DNA of 64,000 nucleotides from Podospora pseudoanserina (GCF_035222485.1 NC_085921.1:992001-1056000), one strand, 5' to 3'. Counted from the first letter of the stretch, positions 22,295-36,181 are shown. Numbers and translations: made by a program. The notes: generated by a model not told the origin, from the letters alone.

Positions 22295-25200
22295 ATGAAC
22301 GCCAACCACCCGCCAGAGCTCCGCACTGGGCTGCAAATGAGCACAACCGGACCAGACGTACCTCCTAGTCCTGAGTCTTGTTGCTTCACTACCGCACCAG
22401 TTGGCTTGCCAGATTTCGGTGAGGGTGTCTCGACCGTGCCTTCATCGAGCAAGGCATACCAGGATGCTCTGCAGAACCTGTCGGCCAGCCATCCTCCCTG
22501 GCTTGACAAAGCCGCTCCTCTGTCTTACTTTACGCCCGGACTTGTTGGGTCCCGTGAAGGCTCTCCGAGAAGCTTCCTGTCACATCCACCGGTACAGAAG
22601 CCTCTACCAGTCGTTCCGGAAACAAGACGGAAACCTGATCCAGAAGCTGGTCATTCTGGTGGTGGAATTCAAGGGAGGATATGCATCGATCCCCGAATGC
22701 ATCCGACGAAGGCCCACGCGAAACTTCATCATCCAGGATTGCTGAAAGGAGCCGATTTTTGTGATGCCGGGGTTGAATGCGCTCCTATCGAGCCAATCGA
22801 GTCACCTGAAAAAGACAAACGCTTGTTTCCGTTCGGCGATTTCTTTGATGATTCTTCAGACGAAGAAGGCCCCGTCGTCGGCTACCGCTTCCGCAGACTC
22901 ACTGGTGGTGACATTTGCAGAGAAAGAGTAGACGTCTCCAACCACAAACACTCTGGTCACAGCTCAGCCCTCAAAGTACGGCCTGCTCTGGGTGTCACGG
23001 CATTCAATCTTTCCGATCACGAACAACGTCAGCCGTATCATGGGGTGTCAAAGGTCCGCACACTAGCTGATATTCCTCCGATCAAACTTCTTAATCCGCC
23101 ATTGGAAATACCGTTGCGGGACAGCAGCTTGGCAGACCCTGGCCAAGTTTATGATGACCTCGCACCCGAGCAGACAGAAGCCCGTTCCGATCCATCCCGG
23201 CCCTCCAGCGAATATTCATCGCCCTCTAGTTCCCGGCAATTAGGCGATATGTTGCTCTATGGGGAAGGGCCGCCATCCCATCAACGTGCAGATTCCGCCC
23301 AGTCCATGATCTCGGACGGGACTGTATTCAGTCCATTTGAATCGGGTCAACCTGCTGTAGGAGAAATCTTTCATCAGGACCGCAGTCCTATCCTGGACGA
23401 GACAGCTGTGCTGAGCGATGCTGAACCGGCTAACGCACCTGAAGAGACGTTGTGGGCCAATGGCAGGTCATTCAGTCAGAATGAGGGTCCGATACTGCGT
23501 CCATTAGAGTGTGGGTTTCCCACTGTCCATCCATGCTCTTGTGTTGTGCCGAAGGTCCAGCCGTCTACTGAAGATCTTCTGGGTGTTGGGCTCCGTCCCT
23601 TGGTCGAGTGTCCAAGAACCAAGTCAAGTGCGGAGAGAAGAGCAAGGACTCGTCGAGCAGAAACGGCGCCCGAGTTGGCTGCATACTAGGAATCAACGTC
23701 TGAGGTAGCCAGGGACTCGGATGTAGAGTTGTCAACTGCAAGCAAGAAGGTTGGCGAGCTCCGTGTTCGTCATGATACTTGGCATTCTACTAACACCTCT
23801 CAGGCATCTTCTGTTGATCCTCGCCGTGCGACTACGACCACCGTTTCGTCAAACTCGGGGAATGGTCCTCGCTCAGCTGGAATAACAACCCCAAGAAATT
23901 TGGACCTCAGTCGTCTGGCCTCGTTCTTCCGTGACCTCACCAAGCCGTATGAGACGTACCAGTCCAAGTTGACTGAATTACCCGCAAGGGAAAATACGGT
24001 AGAGTCTGTTGAGGGCAATCAGCCAACGTCTCCCGTCTCAGGAAGGATCAGGAACCTCACTGATAATTCCACCGCGTCAACATCCTTGGATACGCGGTTC
24101 AAGCGCACTGTGTGCAACATGGAACAACTGCTCAACAAAGCCATGGATTTGGCAAATCAAGCTGTTGACCAAGATGACCACCAATGTCTCGATATGCTTG
24201 GAACAGTGGACCATGAAGCAGACTCTCACAACTCTCCACCAAGTGTGCACGAGAGCCTACCTAGCGTCTACGAGTCGAGTGACGATGAACAGCCGCCTCC
24301 TCCTCCTCCTCCTCCTCCTGTTCACAAAAGATCGATCGAGAAGGTTGCTACGCCACGTTCTTCGATCAAGCAGCCTCCTCATGTCCCCAAACATCATAGG
24401 TCAGCTCCTGGTATGCGCAGTAGGAACGTCAGAATCGAGATTCCCAAGAGGGTCACGAGCCTCAGGAAGCTCAACGCTGGTATGGTGCATGTCCCACTAT
24501 CAGACCTTCAACGGAGTCGATTTCAGGAGTTGTCGCCCCCAGTGAGCCCGCTCACGCACGCCCCTTCTAGACCAGACGATCACGGCCAGACAGATTCTCT
24601 ATCTGAACAAGGCTGCATCTTGATGAGTAGAGGGTCCAAGAAGGTCAAGAAGTGTCGCAGTTGCCGCCGTCTTCCTTTGCTCAACCATCGCTTCAGCTTC
24701 TTGTGTGCAAAGGAAGAGGATGTTCCTCTCAAGGATACTCGTTCAAGACCTGATGCCAAGCTGCGACCCGCCGGAAAGTCAATTTCGGGAAAGATACGAA
24801 AATCAAATTCTTGGAGCTTCGATGGTGCTGCTGACCATCGTCCTGATAATTCAATGGAGGACAGTCTGCTCCATGAGACGGATGGAGCTGGGCCGTCGGC
24901 CGAGAGATCATATCCGGCCAAAGATGATCACTTTGAGCAAGATGATCCTCACCCCGAGAATGGTACCGACAGCAGACGCATCAACCTTCGTGGCAAGGCA
25001 CACGTCAGCCTCAGAGGCTATCAGGGCTTCAGCCTCGCTCGTGCATATCGACGCCATCCCATTGCTCGCGACTGGTCTACGGTCCGGAAACGTTTTGTGG
25101 CGACGGTTGCATGCCTGAGTACGGCTGTCATTGGTGTTCTCATCGGCATCTATGCTGGTATGGTGCCTTCGATACAGTACATGATTGCTGACCTGCAACA

Positions 25201-27406
25201 CTATGCCATTCTCGGCAATGTTTTCTTCTACATTGGTCTCGCCATCCCCAGCTTCTTCTTCTGGCCGTTACCTCTTCTTCATGGCCGGAAGCCCTACATC
25301 CTGTCGAGTTTGGTCTTGGCTATGCCTCTCCTCTTTCCTCAGGCTATCACGGTTAGCCAGCCTCGGTCACCCTATGTCAGCACCTGGAGATGGGCTCTGT
25401 TGAGTTCTCGTGCCTTCATGGGCCTTACCCTGGGCTTTGCTAGCATGAACTTTCACTCCGTATTGACTGATCTGTTTGGGGCTTCGTTGATGAGCGGCAA
25501 CCCGCACCAAGAGATTGTTGACAAGCATGACGTGCGAAGACACGGAGGAGGTATGGGTGCTTGGTTGGGGCTCTGGACATGGTGCTACACTGGCTCTCTT
25601 GGAATTGGGTTTTTGCTTGGGGCCGTCATCATTGACAGCGCAAACCCATCATGGGGATTCTACGTCAGCATCATCCTCATCATGTTCATCCTTCTTTTGA
25701 ATGTTGTCTGTCCCGAAGTCCGACGCTCCCCGTTCAGGAGATCCGTGGCTGAGGTCAGAAACGGCAACCGGGTTTCGAGAAGGGTGGCCCGAGGGGAGGT
25801 CATGATGCATCGTGTCAAGGATGGTCCTACATGGTGGGGGCAAGAGGTGTACCATGGCATCTTGTTGTCGCTGGAGATGCTTCGGCAGCCTGGCTTTCTC
25901 ATCATTGCGCTCTACACAGGATGGATCTACGCCCAGGTCGTCCTCATCATTGTTCTCCTGGGTGCCTTGACGTCGAGGTCATACCAGCTGAGGTCACCGT
26001 TTGTTGGTCTCTGTGTCGCTTTCATTTCGTTCGGTGCTTTGGTGGCCATCCCATTCCAAAAGGCGAACTTATTTTCTCGGGGTCGCCACCACCAGCAACA
26101 GTCAAATGAGGATACATTCGACAAGAAGTTCTCATGGACGTCTCACCTGCTGAGACGGACAATTGTTTGCTTGGTGTTGCCTCTTGTGGGAGTCGCCTAC
26201 ACATTTGCCTCGACCGGCCCTCCGGTTCCCCTTGAAATCCCTACACTATTCGCTACGATGATTGGTTTGCTCTCGGGTCTCGCCATCTCAGAATGCAACG
26301 GCTTGATCATGGAGACATTTGACACTTCGGATCTTCACCCGGGAATGACTGGCCGGCCGCGTGGTGCCTCCAACAAGTCATCCAAACGCACCAACTACTC
26401 GTCTTTTCCCCGCGTCACAGCCGGGTTTGCAGTTTGCCACACGATTGGGTTTGTCCTGGCAGCTGTGGCTACGGCAGTGGGAGGTAATCTGCAGCGAAAC
26501 CTCGGTCAGCAAGCTGCAACTGGTGTCGTTGCCGGTATTCTGTTGATCCTGACGCTCCTTCTCCTCGCGGTTCTCATTCGCTTCAAAGATGTGCAAATCA
26601 TTCCCGTTTCCAAGAATCTCGAGATGGAAAAGTGGGAGAAGTACCGCAGAGAGAGCATCCGCCGTCGCTCTGAAGTGTCCGCACCTGCCACACAAAACAC
26701 CATGACCGACGCAGAGATGTGGCGGCCTCTTCTCATGGGCAATCCCTCGAGCCGCATGCGCCGTGTCAACATTCTTGAGCTGGGGTCCATGAGTCGGTGG
26801 ACAGAGATTCGCAAGAAGAACCGTCTGATTGATGAGACGTCAGCTCATCTCAACCGTGCTGCTCTCGAGTCGGCAGCTACGGCCCTTGAGGAGACAACCA
26901 CTGATCTTGTCCGTCGTGTCAGCAGCCGGAGGAACAACCGGAGCCCTCCGCCACGGAGGTTTTTCACTGGCAGCCCTGGCCCTTCGGGGGTAACGAGAAG
27001 TGAGAGTCCCATACAGCGGGCTGGGATGACGCCAAAGGCTATGGAGCTTGATTCCTTTATTGTGGTCCGACAACCACCTGTTGCTGCTACTGCTGTTCCG
27101 GCGAGTCCATCGCCACTTCCAAGCCATTCCAAGACGAGAGGCGCCGGTGATGACTTTATGGAGCGGGAGTGTGTCATGGGGCAGACGGTGAAGGAGGAAG
27201 AAAATGAGAATGGGGATAGGGCGCTGTTTGAGTCGAGTGATTTTTTGAGTTCGTCGGATGACCAGAAGGATGTTGTTGGGCGTGGTCGTGCGGAGATCAA
27301 GGGCAAGTTTGATGATGTGGGACATCAAGGTCATGGTCATCAGAGTCATTTTCAGGAGGAGGAGAGCGAGGGGAGGAGGAATGGGAATGAGATTCAAAGG
27401 AAGTGA
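22295..27406 (+). CDS. large MFS-type transporter with long disordered N-terminus
   Basis: Predicted about 1676-residue integral membrane protein. Residues 1 to about 900 are low complexity (Ser/Pro/Glu-rich, a nine-Pro run near 24295, phosphosite-like clusters). About residues 900-1400 carry twelve hydrophobic segments, the first FVATVACLSTAVIGVLIGIY and the last AGILLILTLLLLAVLIRF, with MFS-like loops (LLHGRKPYILSS after segment 2, SSRAFMGLTLGFASMN). A cytosolic-type tail of about 275 residues follows, with Arg-rich and acidic parts. The frame carries a TAG at 23687-23689, yet the same frame continues immediately after it. A candidate intron 23628-23708 (GTGCGG to GGTAG) removes the stop and keeps phase; without it the gene would be two open frames. 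Resembles large conserved fungal MFS proteins of unknown substrate. The neighbours give no hint. Confidence 0.78.
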
Positions 27407-29121
27407 AGACTGTCAGAAAGGGGTAGAGATTTTGTGATTTTATGGCCCTAGATTAGGTACCTCTATAAGTCATGCTCACACTTTCACGTTTTGTTTGGGA
27501 GTTGAAGAACCTGTTGCCTGGCCATGAAGTGTGCTCGTCAGGTTGCTCCTTCCCTTCAGAGCTGTTGTGGCTGCTGCTGGTCCATTCATGCTCATCCGAC
27601 GCGAAAAGAGGAAGGAGCGAACCAGTGGTTTATATATTAGGTCAACCATGTACTTTCCACCAGCAGCTCTGATAATCCAGCCAGGGCGCCATTTATGTGG
27701 TCAGGACAAATGGTCGGATTGGAAGAGCTGCTGTTACCGCCCCCCCGGTCCCCCCGCCGGGAGTTTGTAACTGATAGCTCCTGAGTTCGATTCCGAAGTA
27801 AACCCACCGAGGGTTTTGTAGCCGGCCACCCTCAAGGGTTGGGCGGTGAGCTTTTGCTTAATTTATTTTTGGCGATTTCTTTGCGATTTCATTTATTTAT
27901 TGTGGTTGTTGTGTAGTTGCCTAGGTGGGCGGATACCTATCACATGGAATGGGACGATGAGACTTGCTTTGTGTGTATGGTGGAAGGTTTGAGAAGGGGT
28001 TTGTTTACTTTGTGATGAGGGTATTTTGAGAGAAGAGCGAAGGTCTTGTGATCCCTCCATCTCTCTTTTATTGCTCTGTTTGATTGAGCAGTTCATCCAT
28101 CTGCCTTTTGATCTGGTCCGTGACAGGGCTAACCTTTTGCTCTTGAACAACTTCATAGTAGGTGGTAGCCCTTTGTTTACATAGCTACTCCTAACCATGG
28201 TCTGTGGTAAGGTTTTGTTGGTTTGGCAAACCACCACGTAAGCTTGTGGTTCAAGCAACGTTTCATGTATTCATTCAGACCCTGCCGTCATCTCCAAGGA
28301 TAGACAGGTGGGCCATGATATCACCCTTCCTTTTCACTTGGTACGTTTCAACACACACTGTGTAGAGCTAGTTCGCCAAATGTACCTTCTAGTCACTACA
28401 CGCTGAGTAAGAGAGAGGGATTCAGACGCCGGAGTTGAACAGCATGAAGCTAACATCTGCTCACACATGACAAATTGGCCATGTGTAAACAGGCAAAACG
28501 CTCATTCGTTCATCTCGAGCAACCAAGCAAGCGAGCTGGCTCAGGGAGCTAGGTATAGTACACCGCATCTTTGGTCTTGGTCTCGTCTTGGTCCTAGGTT
28601 TGGTTGGTTGTCTTTGTTCTTCCCTTCTTTCTCCATGCGGTGTGTCGTGTCTGGTATGCCATGCCATGCCTCTAGGGTCCTCATGATCGAGTCCAAACGA
28701 TCGGAAGGGGTCCAACGTTCGTTCACGCCCATGTGTTGTTGCGTCTGCTGTGTCCCCCCCTTTTCTTTCCAACCCCTGAAGTTGTCGTCAGCTTGCATTC
28801 AGCGATTTCTTTCAGGGTCCAAGTTATTTTTTTTTCCCACCCTCTGGCCGGGCTGGCCTGGTTGGACTTGAGAGTTCGATCGATCTGGGATTTTAGGCAG
28901 GGTCCCTCACATCAAGTGGGCATGTCGTCATTGACCCTTGAATTCATCAAGGACGACCCTTGGACTTGACATTCTCATGTTGAGTGGGAGGGGGAAATCC
29001 AGGAATCCCATCATCCCGCCCGGTTCCACTAGGGACTGGCTTCCCTTGACTTGGCTGGTTGGGTGTTAGGGACGAGATCTGAACCTTGGCTGCTGCAAGA
29101 TCAAGGTTATATCGGTCCCGT
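27407..29121. other. non-coding region downstream of MFS gene
   Basis: No gene supported. A GTTCGATTC word near 27783 resembles a tRNA B box but no cloverleaf can be folded around it. Overlapping short frames at 28461-28870 on both strands look random. Start of a roughly 8.8-kb gene-poor stretch reaching to the GATA factor. Confidence 0.5.
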
Positions 29122-29521
29122 TCATGGGGACACGAGGTGCGAGAAAGGCCACGAGGAGCTTGTGCCTGTGTATCGTGTTAGGTGTGATGAGGGTGGTTGA
29201 CTGGACCCTAGGTGCAGATGAGGGTGGTCAGGTACGACTCTTACACGACAGTATCAAGGGGTTTTCGAGTCGGTCTTTTGGCTTTGAACTCGGCGATGAG
29301 AGGGGGAGGGAGGGGGGGGATCCTTGTGATGATTTACTGTTGAGAGGCATGTTGATACGTGCGATTTTCAGGGTCTGAGACTTGCAAGCGGTGTCAGGGG
29401 CAGGATGGGATACGACGGGGGAGCAGGCCGAGTGGTGGTGGTTGACGTTGTTGTGATAATGGAATGTGTTGCTCAGCTTGGCAGGGGTCGAAGACGAGGG
29501 CGAGGAGGGGGTCCGGGACAT
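29122..29521 (-). CDS. possible small two-exon gene, unknown
   Basis: Low-confidence candidate of 89 residues. Exon 1 (29521-29338) begins MSRTPSSPSSSTPAKLSNTF and has codons ending mostly in C or G, as in the confident genes here. A canonical intron 29337-29208 (GTAAAT donor, CTGAC branch site, CACCTAG acceptor) joins in phase to exon 2 (29207-29122), ending FSHLVSP. A TATATA element lies about 40 bp upstream of the ATG on the minus strand. The protein is Ser/Pro/His-rich with no domain or membrane segment. It could equally be a spliced non-coding RNA whose first exon happens to be open. It is the only gene-like structure between 27.4 and 36.2 kb. Confidence 0.3.
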
Positions 29522-32500
29522 GCTAGATGACGGTTGCAAACTTCCCGGAATGAAGTCGTATATAATGGGCAGGAACGGCCTCGATGCTCCTTCTCCCCAA
29601 CGGATCGGACGGCTTGGCTTCTGAAAGGTAGGATTATGGAAAGAGCGATACTTCTCCTGCCGTCATTGACAGCTGAGGTTGGATTCTAAGCCGTGTATTA
29701 CTCATCAGTAGAGGCTAGAAACCGGAGGTCCCTTCTTGCAGTCGATAAGGCCGCACGCGAGTATCACATTGTGACATGCATCCTGTCGTACGCCTTGTGT
29801 GAGGTTGTACACACACGAGGCCACACGGTCAATCAATGGCATCTAAAAACGCCCTCGCGGGGATTCGAAAAAGTCGGATCCTTGGCCTTGTTTATGGTTG
29901 TAACACCGCCATCGGAGTGTTCTAGAAGATGAGCAGCGTGGAGGTTTATTGGGTGCGGTTCGGATCTGGATATCTAATACTACCTGAAACTGTTGTCAGA
30001 TATTGCAGCGGCAAGTCAACGGCTAGGTAGGCATCCACGAATTTTCTATCAGAGCTTGTTCTACTCGATCAAGTCTATCACTGGTTGATCATACGTGCCA
30101 ACCATCCATCCAGAACCTCATAACACCATGACTCCCTCGAGTAAACATCCCTCACTTGACAACAGCAGGGACCTACCTGTCAAAACTGCACCCTCCCGCG
30201 GCCCGATCTTCGCATGCCAAAGAAATAGAAACCCATGTTCACATTTCCTTGGTTTTTGTAAACTTTCCCAGTCAGTCCGGGTCTTTGGATCCGGCCTCTC
30301 GTTCCCCAGCTCACCCGCCGCGCCCGTCAGTCAAAGCCGTTGTTTTACTCTGACCCGAACCACACTGGAGTGCATATGTCTGATCCAGATCCAGGGACGC
30401 ATTACCCGTCCGCTTCCCAGAGCCGATCCGGGCAATTTGTTTCAATCTTTGGGATCGAGCGGCTCTTGGGGGTGCTTTTGAGACATATTATCGATTTAGA
30501 CCGCCTTTTAGACGTCAGTTGTATTTTTTCTTTTTCTTGCTTTCGGGGGATGCCTCGAACTTGGACACTCACGATACATACGACAAAAGACAATACAACC
30601 ATTTCGTTCACCGACATGGTAGACAGGGCAAACAAGCCAAAACACAAGAGAGGACCACAACAGAAAAGACAGCTTCTGGACCAGAGCAGAAACACCACAT
30701 TAGCCAGCAGCGGTGTGTTTGGAATCGGATCTGCTTGGCTCCCTGGAATACATGTGCATAGGGTCCAGGCAAAGCCAAACCGCCGATACGTACTCTGCAG
30801 CTGGGACCGTCTCCCAGCTTTCCTGCGAGGAGTTTCTGGAAGCCTTGTCAGCCTGCAAAGGAAAGGCAACCCGTCGAGCTAACAGCGTCTTCCCTTGCGT
30901 CCCATGACACGAGCCTGCCATGCTCTCACCAGTCGTCGGACACAAGCGAGACCCCTTCCAATATGGCAAATGCAGGTTTGTCTTCTTGCTCGCCGTCTTC
31001 CATCATGTGTCATTGCGCGCTGATTGAAACACCCTATCTGATAGCTTATTCGTCCGGTCGAGTTTGGACGGCTGATATAGGCCAACCTACCACACAGTGT
31101 ATGCAGGCTGAGCCCCATAGCCAGAACTGATATGTGATATCCTTCTCCCTTGGCTCTTGTCTCTTCCTCCTTTCCCGCACCACCAACACGGGGGGGCCAA
31201 CGGGCAAACAGAAACAAATCGTACGCCTTGTCATGCGCGCGTGCAGCAGTAGTGTCATATGAGGAGTCCCACTCCCCCTTCACAATCGCAATCAACATCT
31301 CGATTCTTCATCTTGCATTATTCGATTTTCCATTCTCGATCTTACGATTTCACCCGTACCCGCCTTTTCAGCTGAGGGAGTTTGCTTTCCCAGTGGGCGG
31401 CTCTATCCCTGACTTGGCAAGCTGCAGATTCCAGATGCAGCTGAGAGTCAAACTAGTAGCTCCAGATCGAGAAGAAAGTAGAGAAAGGAGGATTGGGTGT
31501 TCTAGACCCGAGGAATTGTGTTGGTAGAAGACTTTTGAGCTTTCACTCAAGCCGGAGTAAGCGCCGTAAACATATTTCCAAGATTGCAAATGCCTGATGA
31601 GTGCATCATGCGCCTTCTTCGAGATGATATGATGCTCCTGGTACAGCATGTGGTTGCATTTACCCCGGCGGCGTGTTGGTTTTGGCAAGCTTTTTTCCTC
31701 CATCACTCACAGGCCCTCCCCCCCAAATGCGGCTTTTTTTCTCTTCCCTCCCACTCAATGCATGCAACCGACAAACTCCATCATCCCAGAAGTTCGGTCG
31801 GGCAGAAGTGGATGAACTCGGAATGATAGCCTACGGCTCGTTTGCGAGCACAGTGTGTATTTACTCCACAGATTTCGTGCCGTTCCCATTCCTGCGGACC
31901 ACCACCACTGGGCAGAAACCCCGCACAGTGCACCTACCACCCCATAAGCCAGATCTCGTGACGTCAGTTGACCGACTGTTGTGGTCGAGATTAGCGAGGG
32001 GAGGAGGGAGCTTGGCAGGTAGAGGTACTTTGTTAGCGGGGGCGGGGGGGGGCGGTATTTAAATTCTCCAATCATACACCTGAGTTGCTTTCATGACAGC
32101 AATTCGACTGTGCCGCAGGGTTCAGTCAGCCTTAGGGGGAAGCGAATGATATCATTGATGGTGGTATTAGATGGATGGTTTACAAGTGATTGTTGGCTTT
32201 GATATCGACAGCTGGGCCCTGATCTGTTGGCCAAACGCTGCTCTCCAACCAGTGCGAGGGGTAACCGTTCCAGCTGTGGGTTACAGATTGGCGCTTGCGA
32301 GCAATTCAAAGCTGGAATTCTTGGGACTAGTGTTTTTAAATGCCAAAACGGTGTTGTCTGTTGGACTCCAGTTTATAGCTAGGCCCCGCCCGCACGCACT
32401 GAGAAGCACTCTCAGCCTTGCCACAGTGCGGGCTGAGGGGGGTACCTCGAGGTACACAGCTATCCGGCCGCCGCCCACCAGTCAGCCACCTAGATCGATT

Positions 32501-33470
32501 TCCCGTTTCTGAGTGGTGAAAAAAAGGGGGGGGTAAAGATCTGCGACCTGTCGATTGGAGCGGGCGGGCCCTACATGATGGAGGTTTTGATGGGGCCACG
32601 CGCGCGTGTGTGTGGAATCGAGAGAACACAAAAGTCTGTTGTGTGTTTGGCAGGTGATCGGGTGGGAGTCCAATGAGATCTCGATTAGATATGTAGAGGT
32701 TTGATTAAGGCAGAGATGTTGGGATTGGGAGGTAGGTTGACGATGAGGTTTTCGTTTCTTACCCTATGAAAGAAAAATGACAACAAATCGGAAAGACAAA
32801 AACCTTCCTGTCAGGTGGGCTGACATTTTTTATTTTTATTTTCGCTTGGTGGCAGAGTAGTATGGGGTGGACGAGATTTCTCTCATGTTGCAGCTGGAAT
32901 GAATTGTGATGATGCAGCTACCCGTTTCTTGTGTGTCCCAAACCTACACAACCACTCACAAAGCGCGAGCCGATGATTATCCATCCGCTTCGTCTCTCCC
33001 CAAAACCAAAGCCCGGTTCTCGGTTCTCCATTATTATCGTTTGTATTTTTTTGCGTTGCGGCCGCAGCTCGAAGTCTTTCTCTCTCTCTCCGTTTCTTTA
33101 TCATTGGGTACCACAAATAGTTGCACAATGCTGCCCAAATTTTGCCTCCTTTTCTCTCCCTAAACCCGTTCCCGAACCGTGTGTACACACTTCCCGAGCA
33201 TGTGTTTCGGCCCGGGAAAACGAATGGGTAAGTGAAGTAAAATCACCTGATGGTCTCGGTCCGACGTAAAGGTAGCTTTTGGTTTCTTCTTCTTAAAGAG
33301 GGGGAGGAGAGCAAGCAGTTCCACACCCACACCGGCCGGACCGCGACTTGCACTAACTATGATGAGTTGGCAAACAGGTAAGGTGGACTTGTCAGACCGT
33401 TGCACGACCTTTTCTTTTTTGCCTTTTCCTCTCTCCCTCACTTCCTCGGCTGGGTATTCTTCCGCGGACC

Positions 33471-33519
33471 GAGGAGGAGGAGGAGGAGGAGGACGACGAC
33501 GACGAGGACGAGGACGAGG
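33471..33519. repeat. GAG/GAC trinucleotide-type repeat
   Basis: Run of GAG and GAC triplets with imperfect GACGAG hexamers. Simple sequence repeat in non-coding DNA. Confidence 0.85.
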
Positions 33520-33907
33520 GCGAAAAAGAGAAGAAAAGACTGATGATGGGGGAATGATCTGTCAGATCTGGGCGGCCGCGGAAAGGAGGATGGGGAAATA
33601 TCCTCCAGTGGGGCGATCATTCTTTTTTTCATTTTTCTAATCGGTAAGCATAAAAATGGCATGAGAGAACTGACAAAGTTGAACCCGGGGAGCCGGGGCC
33701 ATGATGTGGGAAAAGAAGGCTAGAAACGCCTCTTCCGCTTTGCATGATGACTGCTTGCGTTGCGGGTGTGTGATCTGTTCTATCGTGCTTTCTTAGCTCA
33801 CCTACCCAACTTCCTCGATAACTCAGCATGCACTGTGGCGGTGTCAAAACTTTGGTGATTGATGGCTTGGGAAGAATTTGAAACCCAATGACCCGATTCC
33901 TGGCTCC

Positions 33908-33908
<1 letters not shown>

Positions 33909-33949
<41 letters not shown>
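33909..33949. repeat. compound CT/CA microsatellite
   Basis: About seven CT units run directly into about fourteen CA units. Non-coding simple repeat, likely length-polymorphic. Confidence 0.9.
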
Positions 33950-33952
<3 letters not shown>

Positions 33953-36181
33953 GTTGAGGTAATGGTGGTGGGTAAGGTACACCCATCCACCCCCCCTCCC
34001 CCATTTCGGGATCCGACATCCAGGGTCCACGATATTGTTTTGGCATTCCCCCCCCATCACAAGTATAGCAATCTATGCTCGGCCCGCTGCGTGTCTTTTA
34101 GCTCTTTATAAGCACCGAGTGACAAGTTCAGTGATCGACACTTTTTTCCTTCTCTTGGGGTAACGGTCAGCAAGCCTCAGACAGCAGATAACTGAGCATG
34201 GAATGAAGATCTTGATGCCCAAGGGCGCACAAGCATTTTTTTTTCTATATCGATATCATTTGTCAGAGCGAGGGGGCTATGATTGATCAAGTCAGCTACC
34301 TGGACAGACAAGACAAGATCTTCGATTTCTCAATAGGCAAGAAGTGAAGAGAAGGGCGGGGGAGGAAGGGTGGATGGATATTGGTGGGGAAGGGGCAGCC
34401 CGTCAATCAATTAATCACTCGGATCGGGCTTGACGGGAATGTGCATGAGGGAAAGGGAGTTGATCAAATGTATTGGGTGGCATGGTTTGTGTGTATCTTG
34501 ACTATCAACTGCACATGTTCCTTCCACACCCACCACCCCTATTCGACAAGAGGGTGAATATTGACCAAAAGGTCAGATGTTTGACGCCTCTTTTTCTTTT
34601 CTTCTAGTGGCCAGAATGTTGCATTTGAACTGGCGGGAGCAGCACGACTAGCTGATTGCCTTGTATTGTTGGTCATTCGGTTTCCTCTCTGATGTTGGAT
34701 CCATGTTTGTTTCGCCACGGTGGTATTGAACTTTCGAACAGGGCAACGGTGGGCAATAGACATCAACGCACCTGTCAAACCTCTTTACCTACGTGCCTAC
34801 CTACCTTGCTCCTACTTCTCAAGACTTATCCCAAAGTGTGTATTGGGGGAAAAAGAAATAGCATACAAAACTGCCGTGCCCTTCCACCACAACACAACAC
34901 TCCATACACTCCATCGGCTAAACCTGCCCCGTTTCACCAACACCATCAACTCACATTTCCATCCATCCACCCAGCCAAACAAGGGACCACCCGCAGCCCA
35001 CACGCAGCCTCCTCAAACAAAACCGCAAGATAATTCCTCTCCCCATCCCAGTAGGGATTCCGGGCCCTTCCTTTCCCGATTCCGAACCAGCAGCTGTCAG
35101 AAAATGTTCGGGCGACAGGAAAACTGTGTGTGTGTGGGCTTGTATCAAAAGCCAGCCAAGCTCCTGACTTTGACCATGCAACTACCCGTCCGATTTCCTT
35201 GCACCTCTTCTTATACAGTATGAAAAGTAAAACGCCACTACATGTAAAAAGTTGCACTTTATTTCCATGTCAAAAGCATGATCAATCAGTGGTGTTGGTG
35301 TGAATCGAGCCTCTGTTGTGTGTGTATTGTGTCACTAAAGGTGCCCAAACTTGCCATGTCTGCCCTCCCACCATAATCACTCTCCCCGAAACACCCTCAT
35401 GATATCTCGCAAAAACCACAACGTCACACACACGACCAACCGAACAAATCTTTTCACAAAAACGACACACACCACCCCCAAGAAAAACGTACCACACACA
35501 CGCACACACACACATGCGAAACTCAAAATCAAAACATAACCTCTCTCAAAATATCTCTGTTTCTTTCTCTTTCTTCTTCTCTTCTCACATATAACTCAAA
35601 CACACACAAGTTACACACTCTGCCCCCCCCGCCCCCTCCCCAATGATAAAAAAACAAAAATGCCATGAACACTCCCCCTCCCCAGTGATAACACCTTCCC
35701 CTTCCCCCAAACCCCAATCCCTACCTTTGCCCCACCGTATATGTTTGTACTCTTCTTTCTCCCCATTGCACCATAAAACAAAAGCCAGCCAGCCAGTAGC
35801 AAAAAAAGAAAATCAAGTCCCAATAACACAAGTCTTTCAGGCGAGAACAGTAAAAAGGAAAAAAGGGAAAAAAAAGAGGGGGTATATGTATATACAAATA
35901 TCAACCGTACACAAACCAAAAAAAAAAAAAAATCTTCACATTCGCATTTTCCCACTTCTTTTTGATTCCTCCTCCTCCCCGGCGGCAGTGGTGGTTGTTG
36001 CAAAGGTGATTGAATATATTTCCTTCTCCCACATGGAGAAAAAAAACGTATTCGGGTATTCGAAAAACATTGGGTGTGTGATATAAAAAAACGACATGGT
36101 TGCAGAAGACGGATACACGTGTTTGTTGCCTGGAAGGAGAGAAGACCAAAAAAACAAAAAAAGAAAAAAGACCGGTCAATA

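Larger units (their letters stand above)
29522..36181. other. long non-coding region 3' of the GATA factor
   Basis: About 6.7 kb without a supportable gene. It should include the GATA factor 3' untranslated region at its right end, where A-rich and C-rich tracts are frequent (35.5-36.1 kb). Many pyrimidine-rich runs and short repeats; open frames overlap on both strands and lack domains. A noncoding transcript is possible but nothing in the sequence proves it. Confidence 0.45.

Noticed and set aside
27770-27800. GTTCGATTC word resembling a tRNA B box
   Set aside because: No A box at proper spacing and no acceptor or anticodon stem could be paired around it.
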